Assembly (NCBI GenBank): GCA_035578175.1
Contig: JAQMRL010000003.1
Location: forward strand, 98,067,969-98,131,968
Length of the DNA stretch: 64,000 nucleotides
Reading direction: 5' to 3'
Origin: Catonia carolina
Lineage: Eukaryota > Arthropoda > Insecta > Hemiptera > Achilidae
The notes under the pieces are model-generated. The model made no database searches. It was not told where the DNA came from and worked only from the letters and a program-made list of their open reading frames with translations. Positions within the stretch are counted from its first letter, which is position 1; the number at the start of each line of letters is the position of its first letter. Shown here one piece after another: positions 53,706 to 64,000 of this stretch. The position numbers and the translations under genes were made by a program.

Positions 53706-54147
53706 TACTGTACTGTTTTTACGGCGGTCTGTCGTTCGTGTTTTGCCCACTGTTAGCGCTGTGACGCTATCTACCGGCAGTAGCAACAGTTGCTGCTGCC
53801 GGTAGATAGCGTAGCGAGCAAACCTCTCACAGCAGCTAGTGCAACGGCAGGTACCTAACACCAACAAAGGACTGAGCTGAATAGAGGAGAACGAACAGAA
53901 ATGGAGATATCAGAAAGGTGATCAGTCAGTATCGATCCTATCACACGAGAAGGTCGATATGGAAAGGAAATTGTCACTCAACATTGACTATTTTTGCTCC
54001 ACACACACTTTCCTTCCCTACCCCTCGCTTCAATAGCGACGGCTACTCTTGTAGGCAGCGGTAAAAGGTACTCGCTGCGTCGGCGACTGCGCCCATTCAT
54101 TTAGGCAGCGGTACAGATAACCCCACTTCGCTTCACTGGAGACTGCT
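53706..54147. other. GC-richer insertion inside the satellite
   Basis: The beta unit breaks off after GAAAATCTTGATACTGTACT, and satellite sequence resumes at TTTTCCTCCAGAACCGTTCC. The roughly 440 bp between have no satellite similarity and a far higher GC content, with the hairpin at 53765-53811 and repeated GGCAGCGGTA words (about 54055 and 54104). No terminal repeats, target duplication or coding frame identified it. Confidence 0.55.
53765..53811. repeat. 47-bp near-perfect hairpin
   Basis: The arms 53765-53787 (CGCTATCTACCGGCAGTAGC-AAC) and 53789-53811 are reverse complements at 22 of 23 positions with a one-base centre. Over half of the stem is G/C, unlike the flanking satellite. Confidence 0.9.
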
Positions 54148-55559
54148 CCTCTTGTTTTCCTCCAGAACCGTTCCGTAGAAGAACAAGGACAATCGTACTA
54201 AAAATGGAGTTCGATGCCGCAGTGAATAAGTTTCACATGACGATGATGATTTCCAACTTCCGATAGCTGAGGAACTGGAAAGTATTTTTGTTTTTTGTTT
54301 TAAAAAAACTATCAAATTAACTGATAATCAATTCACATTATGTTCCTAACGTTCCTCCAGGACAATTACATAGAAAAAAAAGGACAATGATGTTTACAAT
54401 GAAACAGGTAACAAAGACGACTTTTAGTAGGCATCAAAAGAAACAGCGAGACACTTCTACTCATACTTTCATAACACTCGAATCATTTGAAAATCTATTC
54501 ACATTTTGTTTCAAACTTTCCTCCAGAACAGTTCCATAGAAGAACAAGCACAGTCGTACTAAAAATGAAACAAGTTTCCATGCCGCAATGAATAAGTTTC
54601 ACATAATGATGATGATTTCCAACCTCCGATAGAAGAAGGACTGGAAGGTATTTTTGAAATTTTGTTTTAAAAAAAACCATCAAATTAACTGATAATCTAT
54701 TCACATTATGTTCCTAACATTCCTCCAGGACAATTATATAGAACGATAAGGACAATGATGCTTACAATGAAACAGGTAACTAAGAGGACTCTTAGTAGGC
54801 ATCAAAAGAAACAGCAAGACACTTCTACTCATACTTTAATAACACTAGAATTATTTAAAAATCTATTCAGATTTTGTTCTTCACTTTCCTCCAGAACAGT
54901 TCCATAGAAGAACAAGCACAGTCAAACTAAAAATGGAACAGGTGTTCGATGCCGCGGTGAATAAATTTCACATAATGATGATGATTTCCAACCTCCGATA
55001 GGAGAAGGACTGGAAGGTGTTTTTGATTTTTTGTTTTAAAAACACTTTCATATTAACTAAAAATCTATTCACATTTTGATCCTAACGTTCCTAAATAATA
55101 GTTCCATAGAAGAACTTGCACTGTCGTACTAAAAATGAAACAGGTTTCCATGCTGCAGTGAATAAATTTAACATAATGATGATGATTTCCAACCTCCGAT
55201 AGGAGAAAGACTGGAAGGTATTTTTTGATTTTTTGTTTTAAAACACTTTCATATTAACTGATAATCTATTCACATTTTGTTCCTAACATTCCAAAATAAC
55301 AGTTCCATAGAAGAACTTGCACTGTCGTACTAAAAATGAAACAGGTATCCATGCCGCAGTAAATAAATTTCACATAATGATGATGATTTCCAACCTCCGA
55401 TAGGAGAGAGACTGGAAGATATTTTTTAATTTTTTGCTTTAAAAACACTTTCATATTAACTGATAATTATTCACATTTTGTTCCTAACTTTCCTAAATAA
55501 CAGTTCCATAAAACAACTTGCACTGTCGTACTAAAAATGAAACAGGTTTCCATGCCGCA

Positions 55560-58500
55560 AAGAATAAATTTCACAAAATGATGATGATTTCCAACCTCTG
55601 ATAGGAGAGGGACTGGATGGTGTTTTTGATGTTTGGTTTTAAAAAAACTATCAAATAACCTGATAATCTAATCACATTATGTTATTAGAGTTCCTCAAGG
55701 ACAATTATATAGAAGGACAAGGACAATGATGCTGACAATATTACAGGTAACTAAGAAGACTCTTAGTAGGCATCAAAAGAAACAGTGAGACACTTCTACT
55801 CATACTTTCATAACACTCGAATCATTTGAAAATCTATTCACATTTTGTTTCAAACTTTCCTCCAGAACAGTTCCATAGAAGAACAAGCACAGTCGTACTA
55901 AAAATGAAACAGGTTTCCATGCCGCAGTGAATAAATTTCACATAATGATGATTATTCACAACCTCCGATAGGAGAGAGACTGGAAGGTATTTTTTGATTT
56001 TTTGTTTTAAAACACTTTCATATTAACTGATAATCTATTCACATTTTGTTCCTAACGTTCCTAAATAACAGTTCCATAGAAGAACTTGCACTGTCGTACT
56101 AAAAATGAAACAGGTTTCCATGCCGCAGTGAATAAATTTCACATAATGATGATTATTCACAACCTCCGATAGGAGAGAGACTGGAAGGTATTTTTTGATT
56201 TTTTGTTTTAAAACACTTTCATATTAACTGATAATCTATTCACATTTTGTTCCTAACGTTCCTAAATAACAGTTCCATAGAAGAACTTGCACTGTCGTAC
56301 TAAAAATGAAACAGGTTTCCATGCCGCAGTGAATAAATATCACATAATGATGATGATTTCCAACCTCCGATAGGAGAGAGACTTGAAGGTATTTTTTGAT
56401 TTTTTGTTTTAAAACACTTTCATATTAACTGATAATCTATTCACATTTTGTTCCTAACGTTCCTAAATAACAGTTCCATAGAAGAACTTGCACTCTCGAA
56501 CTAAAAATGAAACAGGTTTCCATTCCGCAGTGAATAAGTTTCACATAATGATGCCAAATTCCACCTCCGATAGGAGAGGGACTGGAAGGTATTTTTGATT
56601 TTTTTGTTTTAAAAAAGTTACCTAATTAACTGACAATCTATTCACATTATGTTCCTAACGTTCCTCCAGGACAATTATATAGAAGAACAAGGACTATGAT
56701 GCTTACAATTTAACAGGTAACGAAGAAGACTATTAGTAGGCATCAAAAGAAACAGCGAGAAACTTCTGCTCATACTTTAATAAGACTCAAATTATTTACA
56801 AACCTACTCACATTTCATTCCTAACGTTCCAAAAGAAAAGTTCCATAGAAGAACAAGCACAATCGTAACAAAAATGGAATAGGGTTAGATGCCGCATAGA
56901 ACAGAACAGTTCCATAGAAGAACAAGCACAGTCGAACTAGAAATGGAACAGGAGTTCGATCAGGCAGTGAATAAATTACACATAATGATGATGATTTCCA
57001 ACCTTCGATAGGAGAAGGACTGGAAGGTATTTTTGAAATTTTGTTATAGAAAAACCATCAAATTAAAAGATAATCTATTCACATTATGTTCCTATTGTTC
57101 CTCAGGAACAATTAAAAGAAGGACAAGGACAATGATGCTTACAATGGAACAGGTAGCAGAGACGACTTTTAGTAGCCATCAAAAGAAAGAGCGATACTTC
57201 TTATACTTTAATAACACTCGAATTTTTTAAAAATCTTATTCACATTTTGTTCCTAACATTCCTACAGAACAGTTTCATAGAAGAACAAGCACAGTCGTAC
57301 TAAAAATGGAACAGGTGTTCGATGCCGCAGTGAATAAGTTGCACATAATGATGATGATTACCAACCTCCGATAGGAGAGGGACTAGATGGTATTTTTGAT
57401 TTTTTGTTTTAAAAAAACTATCAAATTAACTTATAATCTATTACCATTATGTTCCTAACGTTCCTCAAGGACAATTACATAGAAGAAAAACGACAATGAT
57501 GCTTACAATGGAACAGGTACCAAAGAGGACTCTTAGAGGCATCAAAAGAAACAGCGAGACACTCTACTCATACTTTCATAACACTCGAATTATTTGAAAA
57601 TCTATTCACATTTTGTTCCTAACATTCCTCCAGAACAGTTTCATAGAAGAACAAGCACAGTTGTACTAAAAATGGAACAGGTGTTCGATGCCGCAGTGAA
57701 TAAGTTTCACATGATGATGATGATTACCAACCTCCGAAAGGACAGGGACTGGATGGTATTTTAAATTTTTTCTTTTAAAAAAACTATCAAATTAACTGAT
57801 TATTACCATTATGTTCCTAACGTTCCTCAAGGACAATTATATAGAAGGAAAACGACAATGATGCTTACAATGGAACAGGTACCAAAGAGGACTCTTAGTA
57901 GGCATCAAAAGAAACAGCGAGACACTACTACTCATACTTTCATAACACTCGAATTATTTGAAAATCTATTCACATTTTGTTCTTAACATTCCTCCAGAAA
58001 AGTTTCATGGAAGAACAAGCACAGTCGTACTAAAAACGGAACAAGTGTTCGATGCCGCAGTGAATAAGTTTCACATAATGATGATGATTACCAACCTCTG
58101 ATAGGAGAGGGACTAAAAGGTATTTTTGATTCTTCGTTTAAAAAAAACTATCAAATAAACTGATAATCTAATCACATTATGTTCCTAACGTTCCTCAAGG
58201 ACAATTATATAGAACGACAAGGACAATGATGCTTACAATGAAACAGGTAACTTAAAGGACTCTTAGTAGGCATCAAAAGAAACAGCGAGACACTACTACT
58301 CATACTTTAATAACACTCGAATTATTTGAAAAACTATTGACATTTAGTTCCTAACATTCATCCAGAACAGTTCCATAGAAGAACAAGCACAGTCGTACTA
58401 AAAATGGAAAAGGTGTTCGATGCCGCAGTGAATAAGTTTCACATAATGATGATGATTTCCAACCTCCGATAGGAGAGAGGCTGGAAGGTATTTTTTACTT

Positions 58501-59980
58501 TTTTGTTTTAAAAACACTTTCATATTAACTGATAATTTATTCATATTTTTTTCCCTACGTTCCTAAATAACAGTTCCATAGAAGAATCAAGGAATTCAAG
58601 AAGAAGAATCACGAATTGCACTGTCGTACTAAAAATGAAACAGGTTTCCATGCCGCAGTGAAAAAGGTTCACATAATGATGATGATTTCCAACCTCCGAT
58701 AGGAGAGGGACTGGAAGGTGTTTTTGTTTTTAAAAAAAATTATCAAATTAACTGATAATCTATTCACATTATGTTCCTAACGTTCATCCAGGACAATTAT
58801 ATAGAAGAACAACGACTATGATGCTTACAATTTAACAGGTAACAAAGAGGACTATTAGTAGGCATCAAAAGAAACAGCGAGAATCATCTACTCATACTTT
58901 AATAACACTCAAATTATTTGAAATTTATTCAAGTTTTGTTTCTAATGTTTCTCCAGAACAGTTTCATAGAAGAACAAGCACCGTCGTACTACAAATGGAA
59001 CAGGTTTTCGATCCCGCAGTGAATAAATTACACATAATGCTGATGATTTCCAACCTCCGATAGGAGAAGGTCTGGAAGGTATTTTTAAAATTTTGTTATA
59101 GAAAAACCATCAAATTAACTGATAATCTATTCACATTATGTTCCTATTGTTCCTCAGGAACAATTAAAAGAAGGACAAGGACAATGATGCTTACAATAGA
59201 ACAGGTAACAGAGACGACTTTTAGTAGCCATCAAAAGAAAGAGCGATTCTTCTACTCATACTTTAATAACAATCGAATTATTTAAAAATCTTATTCACAT
59301 TTTGTTCCTAACATTCCTACAGAACAGTTTCATAGAAGAACAAGCACAGTCGTAGTAAAAATGGAACAGGTGTTCGATGCCGCGGTGAATAAATTTCACA
59401 TAGTGATGATGATTTCCAACCTCCGATAGGAGAAGGACTGGAAGGTGTTTTTGATTTTTTGTTTTAAAAACACTTTCATATTAACTAAAAATCTATTCAC
59501 ATTTTGTTCCTAACGTTGCTAAATAATAGTTCCAAAGAAGAACTTGCACTGTCGTACTAAAAATGAAACAGGTTTCTATGCCGCAGTGAATAAATTTCAC
59601 ATAATGATGATGATTTCCAACCTCCGATAGAAGAAGGACTGGAAGGTATTTTTTTAATTTTTTGTTTTAAAAACACTTTCATATTAACTGATAATCTATT
59701 CACATTTTGTTCCTAACTTTCCTAAATAACAGTTCCATAGAAGAACTTGCACTGTCGTACTAAAAATGAAACAGGTTTCTATGCCGCAAAGAATAAATTT
59801 TACATAATGATGATGATTTCCAACCTGCGATAGGAGAGGGACTGGATGGTGTTTTTGATGTTTTGTTTTAAAAAAACTATCAAATAAACTGATAATCTAT
59901 TCACATTATGTTCCTAGCGTTCCTCAAGGACAATTATATAGAAGGACAAGGACAATGATGCTTACAATATTACAAGTGAC
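55560..59980. repeat. Higher-order repeat, copy 1 (next copy from about 59790 to the window end)
   Basis: Landmarks recur 4028 bp apart: GAAGAATCAAGGAATTCAAG at 58581 and 62609, the variant CTCTCGAACTAAAAATG at 56494 and 60522, and the frame start at 57033 and 61061. Landmarks to the left (TAAGAAGACTCTTAGTAGG at about 55755 and 59984) are 4229 bp apart because copy 1 has one additional 201-bp alpha unit. The last bases of the window (ATGCTTACAATATTACAAG) match about 59958-59976, so a third copy is just starting. The two copies are nearly identical, far closer than adjacent units are to each other. Confidence 0.8.
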
Positions 59981-62900
59981 TAAGAAGACTCTTAGTAGGC
60001 ATCAAAAGAAACAGTGAGACACTTCTACTCATACCTTCATAACACTGGAATCATTTGAAAATCTATTCACATTTTGTTTCAAACTTTCCTCCAGAACAGT
60101 TCCATAGAAGAACTTGCACTGTCGTACTAAAAATGAAACAGGTGTCCATGCCGCAGTGAATAAATTTCACATAATGATGATTATTCACAACCTCCGAAAG
60201 GAGAGAGACTGGAAGGTATTTTTTGATTTTTTGTTTTAAAACACTTTCATATTAACTGATAATCTATTCACATTTTGTTCCTAACGTTCCTAAATAACAG
60301 TTCCATAGAAGAACTTGCACTGTCGTACTAAAAATGAAACAGGTTTCCATGCCGCAGTGAATAAATTTCACATAATGATGATTATTCACAACCTCCGATA
60401 GGAGAGAGACTGGAAGGTATTTTTTGATTTTTTGTTTTAAAACACTTTCATATTAACTGATAATCTATTCACATTTTGTTCCTAACGTTCCTAAATAACA
60501 GTTCCATAGAAGAACTTGCACTCTCGAACTAAAAATGAAACAGGTTTCCATTCCGCAGTGAATAAGTTTCACATAATGATGCCAAATTCCAACCTCCGAT
60601 AGGAGAGGGACTGGAAGGTATTTTTGATTTTTTGTTTTAAAAAAATTATCTAATTAACTGACAATCTATTCACATTATGTTCCTAACGTTCCTCCAGGAC
60701 AATTATATAGAAGAACAAGGACTATGATGCTTACAATTTAACAGGTAACGAAGAAGACTATTAGTAGGCATCAAAAGAAACAGCGAGAAACTTCTGCTCA
60801 TACTTTAATAAGACTCAAATTATTTACAAACCTACTCACATTTCATTCCTAACGTTCCAAAAGAAAAGTTCCATAGAAGAACAAGCACAATCGTAACAAA
60901 AATGGAATAGGGTTAGATGCTGCATAGAACAGAACAGTTCCATAGAAGAACAAGCACAGTCGAACTAGAAATGGAACAGGAGTTCGATCCCGCAGTGAAT
61001 AAATTACACATGATGATGATGATTTCCAACCTCCGATAGGAGAAGGACTGGAAGGTATTTTTGAAATTTTGTTATAGAAAAACCATCAAATTAAAAGATA
61101 ATCTATTCACATTATGTTCCTATTGTTCCTCAGGAACAATTAAAAGAAGGACAAGGACAATGATGCTTACAATGGAACAGGTAGCAGAGACGACTTTTAG
61201 TAGCCATCAAAAGAAAGAGCGATACTTCTTATACTTTAATAACACTCGAATTATTTAAAAATCTTATTCACATTTTGTTCCTAACATTCCTACAGAACAG
61301 TTTCATAGAAGAACAAGCACAGTCGTACTAAAAATGGAACAGGTGTTCGATGCCGCAGTGAATAAGTTGCACATAATGATGATGATTACCAACCTCCGAT
61401 AGGAGAGGGACTAGATGGTATTTTTGATTTTTTGTTTTAAAAAAACTATCAAATTAACTTATAATCTATTACCATTATTTTCCTAACGTTCCTCAAGGAC
61501 AATTACATAGAAGAAAAACGACAATGATGCTTACAATGGAACAGGTACCAAAGAGGACTCTTAGAGGCATCAAAAGAAACAGCGAGACACTCTACTCATA
61601 CTTTCATAACACTCGAATTATTTGAAAATCTATTCACATTTTGTTCCTAACATTCCTCCAGAACAGTTTCATAGAAGAACAAGCACAGTTGTACTAAAAA
61701 TGGAACAGGTGTTCGATGCCGCAGTGAATAAGTTTCACATGATGATGATGATTACCAACCTCCGAAAGGACAGGGACTGGGTGGTATTTTAAATTTTTTC
61801 TTTTAAAAAAACTATCAAATTAACTGATTATTACCATTATGTTCCTAACGTTCCTCAAGGACAATTATATAGAAGGAAAACGACAATGATGCTTACAATG
61901 GAACAGGTACCAAAGAGGACTCTTAGTAGGCATCAAAAGAAACAGCGAGACACTACTACTCATACTTTCATAACACTCGAATTATTTGAAAATCTATTCA
62001 CATTTTGTTCTTAACATTCCTCCAGAAAAGTTTCATGGAAGAACAAGCACAGTCGTACTAAAAACGGAACAGGTGTTCGATGCCGCAGTGAATAAGTTTC
62101 ACATAATGATGATGATTACCAACCTCTGATAGGAGAGGGACTAAAAGGTATTTTTGATTCTTCGTTTAAAAAAAACTATCAAATAAACTGATAATCTAAT
62201 CACATTATGTTCCTAACGTTCCTCAAGGACAATTATATAGAACGACAAGGACAATGATGCTTACAATGAAACAGGTAACTTAAAGGACTCTTAGTAGGCA
62301 TCAAAAGAAACAGCGAGACACTACTACTCATACTTTAATAACACTCGAATTATTTGAAAAACTATTGACATTTAGTTCCTAACATTCATCCAGAACAGTT
62401 CCATAGAAGAACAAGCACAGTCGTACTAAAAATGGAAAAGGTGTTCGATACCGCAGTGAATAAGTTTCACATAATGATGATGATTTCCAACCTCCGATAG
62501 GAGAGAGGCTGGAAGGTATTTTTTAATTTTTTGTTTTAAAAACACTTTCATATTAACTGATAATTTATTCATATTTTTTTCCCTACGTTCCTAAATAACA
62601 GTTCCATAGAAGAATCAAGGAATTCAAGAAGAAGAATCACGAATTGCACTGTCGTACTAAAAATGAAACAGGTTTCCATGCCGCAGTGAAAAAGGTTCAC
62701 ATAATGATGATGATTTCCAACCTCCGATAGGAGAGGGACTGGAAGGTGTTTTTGTTTTAAAAAAATTATCAAATTAACTGATAATCTATTCACATTATGT
62801 TCCTAACGTTCATCCAGGACAATTATATAGAAGAACAAGGACTATGATGCTTACAATTTAACAGGTAACAAAGAGGACTATTAGTAGGCATCAAAAGAAA

Positions 62901-64000
62901 CAGCGAGAATCATCTACTCGTACTTTAAAAACACTCATATTATTTGAAATTTATTCAAGTTTTGTTTCTAATGTTTCTCCAGAACAGTTTCATAGAAGAA
63001 CAAGCACCGTCGTACTACAAATGGAACAGGTTTTCGATCCCGCAGTGAATAAATTACACATAATGCTGATGATTTCCAACCTCCGATAGGAGAAAGTCTG
63101 GAAGGTATTTTTAAAATTTTGTTATTGAAAAACCATCAAATTAACTGATAATCTATTCACATTATGTTCCTATTGTTCCTCAGGAACAATTAAAAGAAGG
63201 ACAAGGACAATGATGCTTACAATAGAACAGGTAACAGAGACGACTTTTAGTAGCCATCAAAAGAAAGAGCGATTCTTCTACTCATACTTTAATAACAATC
63301 GAATTATTTAAAAATCTTATTCACATTTTGTTCCTAACATTCCTACAGAACAGTTTCATAGAAGAACAAGCACAGTCGTACTAAAAATGGAACAGGTGTT
63401 CGATGCCGCGGTGAATAAATTTCACATAGTGATGATGATTTCCAACCTCCGATAGGAGAAGGACTGGAAGGTGTTTTTGATTTTTTGTTTTAAAAACACT
63501 TTCATATTAACTAAAAATCTATTCACATTTTGTTCCTAACGTTGCTAAATAATAGTTCCAAAGAAGAACTTGCACTGTCGTACTAAAAATGAAACAGGTT
63601 TCTATGCCGCAGTGAATAAATTTCACATAGTGATGATGATTTCCAACCTCCGATAGGAGAAGGACTGGAAGGTGTTTTTGATTTTTTGTTTTAAAAACAC
63701 TTTCATATTAACTGATAATCTATTCACATTTTGTTCCTAACTTTCCTAAATAACAGTTCCATAGAAGAACTTGCACTGTCGTACTAAAAATGAAACAGGT
63801 TTCTATGCCGCAAAAAAAAAATTTCACATAATGATGATGATTTCCAACCTCCGATAGGAGAGGGACTGGATGGTGTTTTTGATGTTTTGTTTTAAAAAAA
63901 CTATCAAATAAAATGATAATCTATTCACATTATGTTCCTAGCGTTCCTCAAGGACAATTATATAGAAGGACAAGGACAATGATGCTTACAATATTACAAG

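Larger units (their letters stand above)
53401..64000. repeat. Satellite array of two subunit types, running past the window end
   Basis: Units of about 190-205 bp alternate irregularly. Type alpha: TTCCATAGAAGAACAAGCAC, AGTCGTACTAAAAATG, CAGGTGTTCGATGCCGCAGT, CACATAATGATGATGATTTC, CAACCTCCGATAGGAGAGGG, ACTGGAAGGTATTTTTGA. Type beta: ACAATTATATAGAAGAACAA, GGACAATGATGCTTACAATG, GAACAGGTAAC-AAGAGGACT, CTTAGTAGGCATCAAAAGAA, ACAGCGAGACACTTCTACTC. Both begin with related CCTCCAG(A/G)ACA(G/A)TT blocks and share AATGGAACAGGT, so they descend from one unit. Alpha variants with AACTTGCACTGTCG and TCCTAAATAACAG form runs at 55.0-56.5 and 59.4-60.6 kb. Open frames over the array (for example identical ones at 57033 and 61061) are by-products of the repeat. 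Confidence 0.85.

Noticed and set aside
57033..61258. Identical 65-codon frames at 57033 and 61061
   Set aside because: They are the two copies of the higher-order repeat. The frame is not kept across neighbouring units.
53401..64000. CRISPR-like array of regular repeats
   Set aside because: Units are about 200 bp without unique spacers, in a eukaryotic context. It is a satellite.

Overview
This is a repeat-dominated stretch of an AT-rich animal nuclear genome, most likely an insect. It carries GT-AG spliced exons, several mariner elements, PIF/Harbinger, pogo/Tigger-like and Helitron DNA transposons, 5'-truncated non-LTR retrotransposons with (GAA)n tails, and at least four SINE families. 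I see no bacterial-style gene organisation. I cannot place it to order from sequence alone.

Layout. 0-3.4 kb: AT-rich DNA, a 5S rRNA-like copy (1581-1692) and a 1.09-kb PIF/Harbinger remnant. 3.5-9.7 kb: the one well-supported host gene, with three coding exons (3540-3742, 5989-6547, 8736-9686) that join in frame into a 570-residue protein. It has a hydrophobic N-terminal segment, His/Gln/Asn-rich and Pro-rich linkers, one Ig-like domain and an Asn-rich tail. Its two introns hold SINEs and Helitrons. 9.7-21 kb: two truncated LINEs, full-length SINEs, a mariner 3' end, an acidic exon or pseudogene (15430-15625) and an isolated GC-rich 46-codon ORF (17822-17962). 21-25 kb: three tandem copies of a 1.35-kb unit. 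25-35 kb: a candidate terminal exon (26620-26763), several SINEs and a foldback mariner. 35-52 kb: two Tigger-like elements (one with a LINE nested inside, one with a SINE nested inside), a chimeric mariner pair and a nearly complete dead mariner (50201-51474). 52.5-64 kb: a satellite array running off the window end.

The most interesting structure is that satellite. Its first units are readable as the 3' end of a LINE (last codons, stop codon, GAAGAAG tail) joined to a SINE tail. Later units lose the tail, split into two subunit types and are organised into a higher-order repeat of about 4.03 kb. Several mobile elements here have exact ends because their target-site duplications, or an empty site elsewhere in the window, are visible. 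Those ends are the firmest statements in this annotation.

Limits: families were assigned by reading translations and motifs by eye, with no database search. AT-rich stretches described as empty may hold short exons that cannot be recognised.
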